DNA of 64,000 bases from Rubrivirga litoralis (GTDB lineage: Bacteria; Bacteroidota; Rhodothermia; Rhodothermales; Rubricoccaceae), in assembly GCF_031846415.1 (NCBI RefSeq), contig NZ_JAVRHT010000008.1, positions 1 through 64,000 on the forward strand. Reading direction: 5' to 3'. Shown in pieces: positions 15,677 through 24,550 of this stretch (positions within the stretch are counted from its first letter, which is position 1; each line of letters starts with the position of its first letter). The notes beneath the pieces are model-generated. The model saw only the letters and a list, made by a program, of their open reading frames with translations. It was not told the origin of the DNA and did no database searches. The position numbers were made by a program, and so were the translations under genes.

Positions 15677-16696
15677 ATGGCCGAGACGCCCCGCCGGACC
15701 GCCGCCATCACGTCGGTCGGTCACTACCTCCCGCCGGACCGGCTCACGAACGCCGACCTCGAGAAGATCGTCGACACCAGCGACGAGTGGATCCGAACGC
15801 GGACCGGAGTCCGCGAGCGGCGCATCCTGCGCGACGAGACCAAGGCCACGTCGTTCATGGCGACGGAGGCGGCCCGCGAGTGCCTCGCCAAGGCCGGCGT
15901 CGACGCCGAGGACATCGGCTGCATCCTCGTCGCCACGGTCTCGCCCGACATGGTCTTCCCGGCCACGGCCTGCCTCGTCCAGAACCAGCTGGGGGCGACG
16001 AACGCGTGGGGCTACGACATCTCGGCGGCGTGCTCGGGGTTCCTGTTCGCGCTCACGACCGGGGCCAAGCTCGTCGAGTCGGGGATGCACGACCGCGTGC
16101 TCGTCATCGGCGCCGACACCATGAGCCGGATCATCGACTACACCGACCGGACGACGTGCGTCATCTTCGGCGACGGCGCCGGCGCCGTGCTCCTCGAACC
16201 CGCGACCGACGAGACGGGCCTGCTCGACAGCGTCCAGCACGTCGACGGCTCGAACGCCGAGGCGCTCAACATGCCCGCCGGCGGGTCGCGCCACCCCGCC
16301 ACGCACGAGACGGTCGACGCCCGGATGCATTTTCTGAAGCAGGACGGGCGGACCGTCTTTAAGCGGGCCGTCGTGGGCATGGCCGAGGCGGCGGCCGAGA
16401 TCATGGACCGCAACGACCTGGCCGCCGAGGACATCCGCTACCTCGTGCCGCACCAGGCCAACCTCCGCATCATCGAGGCGACGGCCAAGCGGATGGGGAT
16501 CGGGTCGGACCAGGTGATGGTCAACATCCAGCGGTACGGGAACACGACGGCCGCCACGATCCCGCTCTGCCTCTCTGACTGGGAGCCCCAGCTCCGGCGC
16601 GGCGACAACCTCGTCCTCGCCGCCTTCGGCGGCGGCTTCTCCTGGGGCGCGACGTGGATCAAGTGGGCCTACGATGGGGCAAAGGGTGAGGGGTGA
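15677..16696 (+). CDS. fabH: 3-oxoacyl-ACP synthase III (FabH)
   Basis: This 339-residue KAS III carries out the initiating condensation of acyl-CoA with malonyl-ACP. The catalytic triad is visible: Cys in SAACSGFLFAL, His in VPHQANLRI and Asn in RYGNTTAAT. The ATG at 15677 gives the usual N-terminus (RTAAITSVGHYLP). The last residues (DGAKGEG) are encoded by the left arm of a heptamer repeat that continues past the stop, so the extreme C-terminus may be shaped by the repeat. Confidence 0.97.
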   Translation: MAETPRRTAAITSVGHYLPPDRLTNADLEKIVDTSDEWIRTRTGVRERRILRDETKATSFMATEAARECLAKAGVDAEDIGCILVATVSPDMVFPATACLVQNQLGATNAWGYDISAACSGFLFALTTGAKLVESGMHDRVLVIGADTMSRIIDYTDRTTCVIFGDGAGAVLLEPATDETGLLDSVQHVDGSNAEALNMPAGGSRHPATHETVDARMHFLKQDGRTVFKRAVVGMAEAAAEIMDRNDLAAEDIRYLVPHQANLRIIEATAKRMGIGSDQVMVNIQRYGNTTAATIPLCLSDWEPQLRRGDNLVLAAFGGGFSWGATWIKWAYDGAKGEG

Positions 16697-16777
16697 CGAG
16701 TGAGGAGCACGCCGCTCGTCTCGACCACCCCGCCCGCATTTCGCCCTTTGCTCGTCACTCTTTACTCGTAACCCGCT
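16678..16777. repeat. Paired heptamer repeat arms, fabH-fabD spacer
   Basis: The left arm (16678-16710) reads as heptamers such as GGTGAGG, GGTGACG, AGTGAGG. The right arm (16740-16774) reads TTTGCTC, GTCACTC, TTTACTC, GTAACCC and is roughly complementary to it. The left arm overlaps the fabH stop and the right arm ends 3 nt before the fabD GTG. The spacer between them carries a GC-box. Confidence 0.7.
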
Positions 16778-17701
16778 GTGACCGCTTTCCTCTTCCCCGG
16801 CCAGGGCGCCCAGGCGCCCGGGATGGGCGCCGATCTGTACGAGGCGCACCCCGAGGCCCGCGCCCTGTTCGACGAGGCCGACGCCGTGCTGGGCTTCGCC
16901 CTCACCGACGTCATGTTCGGCGACGACGCCGAGGCGCTCGTGCCAACCGAGGTCACGCAGCCGGCGCTCTACGCGCACAGCCTGGCGGCGAACGCCGTGC
17001 TCGCGGCGCGCGGCCTCCGCCCCGCCCTCGCTGCCGGCCACAGCCTGGGCGAGTGGAGCGCGCTCGCCGCCGTCGGCGCGCTCTCGTTCGCCGACGGGCT
17101 CCGGGCCGTCCGCCGCCGCGGCGAGCTGATGGCGCAGGCTGGCGACGTGCGCCCCGGCGCCATGTCGGCCGTCCTCGGGCTGGACGACGACGCGCTCGAA
17201 GCCGCGTGCCGTGAGGCGAGCGGGGGCGGGGCGGGCGAGGTGGTCCCGGCCAACTACAACAGCCCAGGCCAGATCGTGATCTCGGGCGACGAGGCCGCCG
17301 TCGAGCGGGCGGGGCGGCTGGCCGAGGAGGCCGGCGCGCGCCGCGTGGTGCCGCTCACGGTCTCGGGCGCGTTCCACAGCCCGCTCATGGCGTTCGCCCG
17401 CGACGGCCTGGCCGAGACGCTGGAGGCGCTGGAGATCTCGGAGCCGTCGTGCCCCGTCGTCCTCAACGTGACGGCCGAGCCCACGACCGATCCCGACGAG
17501 ATCCGCCGGCGCCTGCTGGAGCAGCTCACGTCGCCGGTCCGCTGGGCGCAGTCGGTCCAGCGGATGGCGGACGAGGGCGCGACGCGGTTCGTGGAGGTCG
17601 GCACGGGCCGCGTGCTCTCGGGGCTGGTCAAGAAGACGCTCGGGCGGGGCGCCGAGACGGTCCAGGTCGGGACGGCGGCGGACCTGGAGAGTCTGGCCTG
17701 A
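16778..17701 (+). CDS. fabD: Malonyl-CoA:ACP transacylase (FabD)
   Basis: This 307-residue enzyme loads malonyl groups onto ACP. Motifs are FLFPGQGAQAPGMG at the start, the nucleophile elbow GHSLGEWSAL (Ser near residue 89), and SGAFHSPLM with the catalytic His near 195; Gln/Arg ligands are in context. The start is GTG, directly after the right heptamer-repeat arm, with no Shine-Dalgarno. It sits between fabH and fabG, as in many fatty-acid operons. Confidence 0.97.
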   Translation: MTAFLFPGQGAQAPGMGADLYEAHPEARALFDEADAVLGFALTDVMFGDDAEALVPTEVTQPALYAHSLAANAVLAARGLRPALAAGHSLGEWSALAAVGALSFADGLRAVRRRGELMAQAGDVRPGAMSAVLGLDDDALEAACREASGGGAGEVVPANYNSPGQIVISGDEAAVERAGRLAEEAGARRVVPLTVSGAFHSPLMAFARDGLAETLEALEISEPSCPVVLNVTAEPTTDPDEIRRRLLEQLTSPVRWAQSVQRMADEGATRFVEVGTGRVLSGLVKKTLGRGAETVQVGTAADLESLA

Positions 17702-17871
17702 CCACCCCGGGCGGGGCGGGGCCGAGCCGTCGCCCTGGGCGGCCTCGCCCCGAAGCGCCACACCGCGGCGCCTCCGCGACCGACGTGCGCCCGACGTGGG
17801 CGGGGCGGTCCAGCGCGCCGCCCCGCCCGCGCGATCTTCCGCCTTCCTCGTTTCGCCTCCCGCCCTCGCAA

Positions 17872-18618
17872 ATGACCCTCGACCTCACCGACAAGAACGT
17901 CCTCGTCACCGGCGGCACGCGCGGCATCGGCCGCGCCGTCGTCGAGGCCGCGGCCGGCGCCGGCGCGCGCGTCGCGTTCACCTACCGCTCGTCCTCGGAC
18001 ACGGCCGACCAGCTCGTCCAGGACCTGGGCGGGGCGGACCGCGCGCTCGCCTTCCAGGCCGACGCTGCGAGCGCCGAGGACGCCCAGGCCGCCGTCGCCG
18101 CCGTTACGGACGCGTGGGGCACGATCGACGGGCTCGTCGTCAACGCCGGCATCACGCGCGACGGGCTCATGATCCGCATGGACGAGCGCGCGTGGCAGGA
18201 CGTGATCGACACGAACCTGACCGGCGCGTTCCACGTCTGCAAGGCGGCCTACCGGCCGATGATGAAGCAGCGCGGCGGCTCGATCGTCGCCGTCTCGTCG
18301 GTCGTCGGCGTGACGGGGAACGCGGGGCAGGCGAACTACGCGGCCTCGAAGGCCGGGCTCATCGGGTTCACCAAGAGCCTGGCCCGCGAGCTGGGCGGGC
18401 GGGGCGTCCGCGCCAACGTCGTCGCGCCGGGCTACGTGGACACCGACATGACGGCGGACCTGGGCGGGGCGGCGATGGAGGCCATGCAGGGCCAGATCCC
18501 GCTCGGTCGGACGGGCCGGCCCGAGGAGATCGCCTCGGCCATCCTGTTCCTCCTTTCGGACGCCGCCTCCTACGTGACCGGCCACGTCCTCCACGTCGAC
18601 GGCGGGATGGCGATGTAG
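17872..18618 (+). CDS. fabG: 3-oxoacyl-ACP reductase (FabG)
   Basis: This 248-residue SDR reduces 3-ketoacyl-ACP with NADPH. It has TGGTRGIG (cofactor loop), VNAGI, the Ser of VAVSSVVG, YAASK (catalytic Tyr-x3-Lys) and the typical C-terminus GHVLHVDGGMAM. Start ATG 17872 lies in a pyrimidine-rich context with heptamer-like words (CGCCTTC, CGCCTCC). acpP and fabF, which often follow, are absent: the next gene is convergent. Confidence 0.97.
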   Translation: MTLDLTDKNVLVTGGTRGIGRAVVEAAAGAGARVAFTYRSSSDTADQLVQDLGGADRALAFQADAASAEDAQAAVAAVTDAWGTIDGLVVNAGITRDGLMIRMDERAWQDVIDTNLTGAFHVCKAAYRPMMKQRGGSIVAVSSVVGVTGNAGQANYAASKAGLIGFTKSLARELGGRGVRANVVAPGYVDTDMTADLGGAAMEAMQGQIPLGRTGRPEEIASAILFLLSDAASYVTGHVLHVDGGMAM

Positions 18619-18689
18619 TCCGCCTGCACGAGGGCGGGCGGAGCACGAGGGCGGGGCGGGGCGGAAGTTGCGGCCACCCCGCCCGCTCC

Positions 18690-20390
18690 TCAGTCCTGCG
18701 GGCGGGGCGGGGCGAGACGGCTGTGGACGGCCTTGACCGTCACCGCCCCCTCGCCCACGGCCCCGGCCACGCGCTTCGTCGACCCCGCGCGGACGTCGCC
18801 GACAGCGAACACGCCGGGCAGGCTGGTCTCGAACGTCGTCGGCCGCTGGCCGTCGGGCCAGACCGCGGCGTCGAGGTCGGCCACGTCGGACCCGGTGCGG
18901 ATGAACCCGTGGTCGTCGAGCGTGAGCCCGAGCGCGCCGTTGTCCTGGCCGGGGCGGAGCCAGTCGGTGCACGGCTCGACGCCGATAAACACGAACAGGC
19001 CCGGCGTCTCGACGTGCTCCCGCGTGCCGGCCTCGGTGTCCTCCAGGTCGACGCCGCCCAGCGCCTCGCGGCCGTTGGAGGCGCCGTCGCCGCAGAGCCC
19101 CACCACCTCGGTGTGGAGGCGGACCTCGATGCGGTCGGAGGCCTCGACGCGGTCGGCGAGGTACTGGCTCATGCTCGCACTCAGGTCGCCGCCGCGCACG
19201 GCGAGGAGTACGCGCTCGGTCCGCTCGGACAGGAACATAGCCGCCTGCCCCGCCGAGTTGCCGCCGCCCACGACCACGGCCGTCCGGTCGCGGCAGCTCG
19301 GGGCCTCCAGCTCCGTCGCCGCGTAGTACACGCCGGCCCCCTCGAACTGGCGGAGGTTCGGGATCGGCAGCCGCCGGTAGTTGGCGCCCGTCGCCAGCAC
19401 GACGACGCGGGCGCGGACCGCCCCGCCCTCGGCGAACGACACGGCGTAGCCGTCGCCGTCGCGGCGGAGCGCGTCGGCCCGGTGCGGCGTGACGAACCGG
19501 GCGCCGAACTTGTGGGCCTGGAGCGTCGCCCGCGTGGCCAGCTCCGTCCCCGTGATGCCGGACGGGAACCCGAGGTAGTTCTCGATCCGCGACGACCACG
19601 ACGCCTGCCCGCCCGCCCCGATCTCGTCCATGAGGACCGTCGAGAGCCCCTCGGACGCGCCGTAGACGGCCGCCGCCAAGCCGGCCGGCCCCGCCCCCAC
19701 GATCACGAGGTCGGAGACGCTGTCCGGGGGCGGCTCGCGGCCGATCCCGACCGCGTCGGCCAGTTCGAGGAGCGTGGGGTTGTCGAGCGTGGTCTCGGAC
19801 CCCCAGAAGACGAGCGGGCCGCCCTCGTCCAAATCCTCGACCGACCGCCCGTGCTCGGCCAGGACCTCGGCGGCCTCGTCGGGCGCGTCCTCGGGGTCGA
19901 GCCAGCGGTACGGGAGGTAGTTCCGCCGCGCTAACTCGGCCAGGCGAACCGCATCAGGGTTCGTCTGCGACCCGACGATCTGGAGTCCCGACCCGCTCGC
20001 GGAGACGATCCCGCGCCGAGCTGTGAACGCGTCGAGTACGGTCTCCGCGAGGTCCGTGTCTGACCCGACGAGCTCGCGGAACCGCTCGGCCGGCACCTCG
20101 AGCACCACCCCGCCCTCGTCTACGCGGGCCGTCGCGTAGACGGCCTCGCCCAAGAGCAGGCCGATCTCGCCCAGGAAGTGCCCCGGCCCAAGCGGCTCCG
20201 GCGACAGCGGTCGCTCGCACGCGGGGTCCTCGAACACCTCGACCGCCCCGCTCAGGACGACGAAAAAGTCGTAGGCGTCGTCGCCCTCGCGGAACAGGAG
20301 GTCGCCGGGCTCGACGGCCCGCTCGTGGCCGACGGCGCGCAGCCGGTCGAGCTGGGCGTCGGTGAGCGTGGGGAAGGGGGCAGCGTCCAC
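18690..20390 (-). CDS. cNMP-binding / thioredoxin-like / FAD-NAD(P) oxidoreductase fusion
   Basis: This 566-residue protein has three parts. Residues 1-130 form a cyclic-nucleotide-binding (CRP-like) domain with EPGDLLFREGDDAYDFFVVL and GHFLGEIGLL. Residues 135-225 are thioredoxin/glutaredoxin-like (IVGSQTNPDAVRLAEL, GGPLVFWGSETTLDNPT). Residues 230-560 are a thioredoxin-reductase-like FAD/NAD(P) module with VIVGAGPAGLAAAVYG, a second dinucleotide motif VVVGGGNSAGQAAMFL and ETSLPGVFAVGDVRAGS. The redox-active CxxC normally just before the second motif is replaced (LEAPSCRD), so ordinary TrxR chemistry is unlikely. It is a predicted cytoplasmic oxidoreductase gated by a nucleotide or other ligand, partner unknown. 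Confidence 0.85.
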   Translation of the reverse strand: MDAAPFPTLTDAQLDRLRAVGHERAVEPGDLLFREGDDAYDFFVVLSGAVEVFEDPACERPLSPEPLGPGHFLGEIGLLLGEAVYATARVDEGGVVLEVPAERFRELVGSDTDLAETVLDAFTARRGIVSASGSGLQIVGSQTNPDAVRLAELARRNYLPYRWLDPEDAPDEAAEVLAEHGRSVEDLDEGGPLVFWGSETTLDNPTLLELADAVGIGREPPPDSVSDLVIVGAGPAGLAAAVYGASEGLSTVLMDEIGAGGQASWSSRIENYLGFPSGITGTELATRATLQAHKFGARFVTPHRADALRRDGDGYAVSFAEGGAVRARVVVLATGANYRRLPIPNLRQFEGAGVYYAATELEAPSCRDRTAVVVGGGNSAGQAAMFLSERTERVLLAVRGGDLSASMSQYLADRVEASDRIEVRLHTEVVGLCGDGASNGREALGGVDLEDTEAGTREHVETPGLFVFIGVEPCTDWLRPGQDNGALGLTLDDHGFIRTGSDVADLDAAVWPDGQRPTTFETSLPGVFAVGDVRAGSTKRVAGAVGEGAVTVKAVHSRLAPPRPQD

Positions 20391-20501
20391 AGAGGGCGGG
20401 GCGGGGTGGAGCCGCCGTACCCCGCGCCCGCGCGACGGGGTCCCCGCCCCGCCCGCGGCGCGCGGGAAATGGGCGGGGCGGCCGAGCCGCGGGCGGGGCG
20501 G

Positions 20502-21749
20502 CTACACGCTCGGCACGTCGCCCTGCGCGGACTCGTCGCGGAACCGGACCGGCGTGCCGTCCGAGACCCGGCCGGCGAGGTGGCTCGCGTCCCAGTTCGT
20601 GAGGCGGACGCACCCGGCCGACGAGGCGTACCCGATCGTCTCCGGCGCCTTTGTGCCGTGGATGCCGTAGTGCTCCTTCGAGAGCGCCATCCACACCACG
20701 CCGACCGCGTTGTTCGGGCCGGGCGGCAGGCGCGCGTCGGGGAGGTCGTCGGGGACGCCGGCGAGGATCGACGGCTGGTAGTGCCACCACGGGTCGCGCG
20801 TGACGCTCGTCACCGTGAACTCGCCCTCGGGCGACGGGTCGTAGCTCGACCCGACCACGACGGGCGCGTGGAACAGGACGTTGCCGTCGGCATCGAGGGC
20901 GTGGATGTAGCCGGACTCGCCGAAGATCTCCAGGCTCGCCACGTCGCCGCTGGAGCGGGGCTCGTCCAGGACGTTCGGGACGAGGAGCTCGTCGCCAGCC
21001 GACAGCCCGTCGAGGTCGGCGCCGTCGTTGAGCCGCGCGAGGAGCTCGGGCGCGACGTGGAACTCCTCGCCCAGCTTCTCACCCAGCGACTCGTACCCCA
21101 GCCTGTCCATCTCGGCCCGCTCGTAGACGTCGCTGGGGATCGTCTTGAACGGCCCCTCCACGTCGTCGGCCGTCAGCTGCCGGGTCGTGGCGAGCTCGGA
21201 CGGCGAGCCGGCGCGGCGCGCGAGCGCCTCGACCGTAGCCGCGTCGACAATGCCTGTCGTCTTGAGGCCTTCGACCTTCTGGAGCCACGCGACGGCGAGC
21301 TCGGTGTTGTCGCCCCAGCGGCCGTCGATCTGGCCCGGCGAGAACCCGGCGCGGTCGAGGAGCACCTGGAGCTTGACCACGCTCGGCCCCTCGACGTCGC
21401 CGCCCAGCGGGAGGTAGAGCGGGCCGGACCAGTCGGCCGAGGCCACGTCGTCCAGCGTTTCGGGGTTCGACCGCGCGGCGTCCGCCTGCCCCGTCGTGTC
21501 GACGCCGGCCTGCGCACGGCCCCGCCCGACGTACCGCGACGTTTCGAGGTCCGTCGGCACGGTGTCGTCGCCGGTCGTCGTGACGGCGGCGTCCGCCCCG
21601 CCCCGCTCGTCGGTCGTGGGCGGGGCGGCCGGGTCGACGTCGGCGCCTCCCGACTGGCAGCCGGCGACGGTCAGGGCGAGCAGGAGGGCGAGGGCGGGGA
21701 GGCGCTTCGCGGTCCGGGCGGACGGCGAGGCTAGCAGGGTCTGCGGCAT
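20502..21749 (-). CDS. L,D-transpeptidase lipoprotein with PG-binding and LysM-like domains
   Basis: This 415-residue exported protein has a lipobox LLLALTVAGC and a Thr/Asp-rich linker. A peptidoglycan-binding type 1 repeat follows (residues about 130-200: VVKLQVLLDRAGFSPGQIDG, WGDNTELAVAWLQ). Next is a LysM-like stretch (LGEEFHVAPELLARLNDG, GDELLVPN) and the YkuD catalytic domain with HGTKAPETIG and SSAGCVRLTN (His and Cys of the HG-x(n)-S-x-G-C-R motif). It forms 3-3 crosslinks or anchors proteins to peptidoglycan in the periplasm. The inner ATG at 21749 is preferred because it places the signal peptide at the N-terminus. Confidence 0.9.
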   Translation of the reverse strand: MPQTLLASPSARTAKRLPALALLLALTVAGCQSGGADVDPAAPPTTDERGGADAAVTTTGDDTVPTDLETSRYVGRGRAQAGVDTTGQADAARSNPETLDDVASADWSGPLYLPLGGDVEGPSVVKLQVLLDRAGFSPGQIDGRWGDNTELAVAWLQKVEGLKTTGIVDAATVEALARRAGSPSELATTRQLTADDVEGPFKTIPSDVYERAEMDRLGYESLGEKLGEEFHVAPELLARLNDGADLDGLSAGDELLVPNVLDEPRSSGDVASLEIFGESGYIHALDADGNVLFHAPVVVGSSYDPSPEGEFTVTSVTRDPWWHYQPSILAGVPDDLPDARLPPGPNNAVGVVWMALSKEHYGIHGTKAPETIGYASSAGCVRLTNWDASHLAGRVSDGTPVRFRDESAQGDVPSV

Positions 21750-22033
21750 GGGGCGGGGGGAGGTGAGCGGCCGTTGGACGCCCCACCGGCTCCACCGTTC
21801 GCCGCCCCGCCCGGAGCCGCGCGTGAGGGGCGGCCCTACGTCAGCGGGCGGGGCGGGGGATCGGCAGAGCAGGCGGCGCCACCCCGCCCTCAGCGGGCGG
21901 TGCGGGATCACTTCGCGCGGCGAGGAGGACGGTAAAACCGTCGTGTGGTGGTCCTGTGGAAATACCGCGGCTCCACCGTTAGACCGGCTCTGACAGTTTG
22001 CTACGCATCGGTCTCGCGCCGCCCCGCCCTACG

Positions 22034-22096
22034 AGGTCCCCTCTCCCAGCGGGAGAGGGACACCGCGCAGCGTCGGCGCAGCCAGGGTGAGGGGTC
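22034..22096. repeat. CCCTCTCCC/GGGAGAGGG hairpin repeat
   Basis: An inverted repeat CCTCTCCC-AGC-GGGAGAGG at 22039-22058 is followed by GCAGCC and AGGGTGAGGGG. This resembles widespread REP-like intergenic hairpins of Gram-negative bacteria. A second copy is at 33298. The surrounding 395-nt spacer (21750-22144) has GC-boxes and a relatively AT-richer patch at 21930-22010, but no gene. Confidence 0.6.
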
Positions 22097-22144
22097 TCGG
22101 GCCGGGCGGGGTGGCGAGCGCCTCACCAACTCAGCGATCCCGTA

Positions 22145-22594
22145 TTAGAGGACGGATCGCACCGCCGACTCGAACCGCTTTAGAACGCCCGGTGCGGCGG
22201 CGGCTCCAGGCGCGAACCGGGTCCAGTCCAACTGGAAACCGTAGGACGTTCGGAACACGTGGCGGAACTGGCGGAAGGGCTCCAGGTCCGCAAAGAGGTC
22301 GTGGTCCAAGACCTGGGGCAACGAGGGAGGGTGATCTGGGCCGAAGAGACTGACGAGGTCTGCGTGGTACCGCTCGCCCTCGGGCAGAGGAACACCGTGG
22401 TACTGACAGAGCCGCTTCAGCACGCTCTCGATTCCGTTGTAGAACTGCTGCATGAAGGCTCCGACGACCGTGCTCATGCGGACGCCCGGATCCTCTGACT
22501 GCGCCTCGTCCAGCAGGTCCTAGATCTCGCGCACGACGCCGTGCAGGGCGTCGAACTCAAACTCGACCTGTTCGATGAGGCGGTCCCGGTTCAC
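22145..22594 (-). pseudogene. HepT-like (HEPN) toxin gene interrupted by an in-frame amber codon
   Basis: Starting at the GTG that overlaps the stop of the upstream nucleotidyltransferase gene, the frame reads VNRDRLIEQVEFEFDALHGV and then, at codon 25, TAG. The same frame continues with HepT-like sequence: MQQFYNGIESVLKRLCQYHG and FRQFRHVFRTSYGFQLDW. In active HepT proteins the last block carries R-x(4)-H; here it is RHVFRT, so the catalytic His is replaced by Thr. Two independent lesions suggest inactivation. A shorter product could still start at the ATG at 22477. Confidence 0.7.
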
Positions 22595-22902
22595 CCGATA
22601 TGCCCGTCGTATAGGACCCGCCCCGCCCCCTCGATACGACGCGAGAAGGGCGTGGGGGGGTCCAGGGCAACGAGGTCGACGGGAACACCAAGGGTCCGGT
22701 CGAGGCGGGCACCGAGTTTGTAGAACGCCCAGCCATGCACGCCCGCAACGGCCAAGTCGAGGTCGCGCGCGTGGGCGGGGTGGTCCACAGCGCTCCCGAA
22801 CAGGACCACGCGTGTGGCCCCAAAGTCCCGCGCGATGCGGGCGGCGGTGTCGATGTGGTCAGCGGTCACGCTCACCTCATGAGAATACACCTGCGGCGCC
22901 AC
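22591..22902 (-). CDS. MntA-like nucleotidyltransferase (antitoxin of the HepT/MntA type)
   Basis: This 103-residue minimal nucleotidyltransferase has VVLFGSAVDHPAHARDLDLA, the GS-x(10)-DxD active site, and VPVDLVALDP with a further acidic residue. In HepT/MntA modules it AMPylates the HEPN toxin. The stop overlaps the start of the downstream HepT-like frame (GTGA). The gene looks intact although its toxin partner is damaged. Confidence 0.8.
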   Translation of the reverse strand: MAPQVYSHEVSVTADHIDTAARIARDFGATRVVLFGSAVDHPAHARDLDLAVAGVHGWAFYKLGARLDRTLGVPVDLVALDPPTPFSRRIEGAGRVLYDGHIG

Positions 22903-22931
22903 CCCGCCCTCCGCGGGCGGGGCGGGGCGGC

Positions 22932-24326
22932 TTAGCGGTCCTCCGCCTGCCGCGCGTAGGCGTCCAGGAAGCGCACCGACGCCTCGATCCCCTGGTGGAA
23001 GCGGTCGAGCCCGAACCGCTCGTTCGGGCTGTGGATCGCGTCCGAGTCCAGGCCGAACCCCATGAGGACCGTGTCCAGCCCGAGCAGCCGCTTAAAGTCG
23101 GCGACGACGGGGATCGACCCGCCCTCGCGCGTAAAGTGCGGCCGCTGCCCGAACACGCCTTCGAGTGCCTCGGCCGCCGCCTGCATCGCCGGCGCCGACG
23201 TGTCGACGATCGCGCCGTGGCCGCCGTGGAGGTTGCGGAACGTGAGCCGCATCGTCTCCGGCGCGTGCGTCTCGAAATGGCGCCGCAGCTTCTCCGTGAT
23301 GTCGTCCGGCGTCTGGTCCGGGACGAGGCGGCACGAGATCTTGGCCGTCGCCTTGGACGGGAGCACGGTCTTGGCGCCCTTGCCCGTGTAGCCGCCCCAG
23401 ATGCCGTTGACGTCGAGCGTCGGCCGGGCCGTCGTGCCCTCCAAGACGCTGTAGCCGGCCTCCGTCTTCGTCGCCTCGACGCCGGCCTCCTCCTGCCACC
23501 GGGCCTCGTCGAACGGGAGCTCGCGGAAGCCGGCCCGCTCCTCGTCCGTCAGCTCGCGGACGTCGTCGTAGAAGCCCTCGACCGTGACGCGGTGGTCGTC
23601 GTCGTGGAGGTCGGCGATCATCCGGGCGAGCGCGTTGATCGGGTTTTCCACCCCGCCCCCGTAGACGCCCGAGTGGAGGTCGCGCGCCGGTCCCTCGAGC
23701 TCGACCTCGACGTAGGCCAGCCCGCGCAGCCCGTAGGCGATCGACGGGACGCCCGGCGCGAAGAGGGCCGTGTCGCTGACCAGGACCACGTCGGCCGCGA
23801 GACGGTCGCGGTTGGCCTCGATAAACGGCGCCAGGTGGACCGACCCGTTTTCCTCCTCGCCCTCGACCATCATCTTGAGGTTGACCGGCAGGCCGTCGCC
23901 GGACTGGAGGTACGCCTCGACCGCCTTCACGTGCATGAACGCCTGGCCCTTGTCGTCGGCCGCGCCGCGCGCGACGAGGTCGCCGTCGACCTCGACGGGC
24001 TCGAACGGGTCCTGGTCCCACAGCTCGAGCGGGTCCGGCGGCTGGACGTCGTAGTGGCCGTAGACGAGGACGGTCGGCGCGTCGTCGGAGACGTGGTGCT
24101 CGGCGTAGACGACGGGGTGGCCCGGGCTCTCGGCCGACCCGGTCTCCAGGACGTCCACGGTCTTGAGCCCGGCGTCGCGGAGCCTCTGGGCGAGCCAGTC
24201 GGCGGCCCGCCGCGTCTGGGCGTCGTGCTCGGGGTCGGTCGAGATGGAGGGGATGCGGAGCCAGGCCTTGAGCTCCTCGACAAAGCGGTCGGCGTGGTCG
24301 CGGGCGTACTGAAGGGCGGAGTCCAT
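22932..24326 (-). CDS. M20-family dipeptidase/metallopeptidase
   Basis: This 464-residue cytoplasmic dizinc peptidase of the M20 family (CNDP/PepV-like dipeptidase group) has its ligands in order: LVYGHYDVQPPDP (His, Asp), ARGAADDKGQ (bridging Asp), VEGEEENGS (catalytic Glu pair), VLVSDTALF (Asp) and DSDAIHSPNERF (His). The dimerisation lid is inserted between about residues 200 and 330. The ATG at 24326 is chosen because longer upstream frames read through GC-boxes and a REP hairpin. Its substrates are probably dipeptides, exact specificity unknown. Confidence 0.92.
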   Translation of the reverse strand: MDSALQYARDHADRFVEELKAWLRIPSISTDPEHDAQTRRAADWLAQRLRDAGLKTVDVLETGSAESPGHPVVYAEHHVSDDAPTVLVYGHYDVQPPDPLELWDQDPFEPVEVDGDLVARGAADDKGQAFMHVKAVEAYLQSGDGLPVNLKMMVEGEEENGSVHLAPFIEANRDRLAADVVLVSDTALFAPGVPSIAYGLRGLAYVEVELEGPARDLHSGVYGGGVENPINALARMIADLHDDDHRVTVEGFYDDVRELTDEERAGFRELPFDEARWQEEAGVEATKTEAGYSVLEGTTARPTLDVNGIWGGYTGKGAKTVLPSKATAKISCRLVPDQTPDDITEKLRRHFETHAPETMRLTFRNLHGGHGAIVDTSAPAMQAAAEALEGVFGQRPHFTREGGSIPVVADFKRLLGLDTVLMGFGLDSDAIHSPNERFGLDRFHQGIEASVRFLDAYARQAEDR

Positions 24327-24474
24327 CGGGGGCGGGGTGGGGGAGAGGTCCGTCCCGTACGCCCCGCCCGCGCTGCGGTGCCGCCCCGCCCCGCCCGCGC
24401 GGCCTGCGCCGAGGGGCGGGCGGGGCGGTCTGGACGGGCGCCGCCCCGCCCGTGGCCGCCCCGCTCGTCGCCAC

Positions 24475-24497
24475 GGCGTTGCATGCAACGCCGCTAC
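24475..24497 (-). repeat. REP-like hairpin, family A
   Basis: The perfect palindrome GGCGTTGCATGCAACGCC is followed by GCTAC (GTAGC on the minus strand). It lies in the 224-nt spacer upstream of the M20 peptidase. Confidence 0.8.
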
Positions 24498-24550
24498 AGG
24501 ATCTTGCCGCCCGCCGTGGGGCGGGGTGGGCATCTGCCGCTCGCCGCTCG

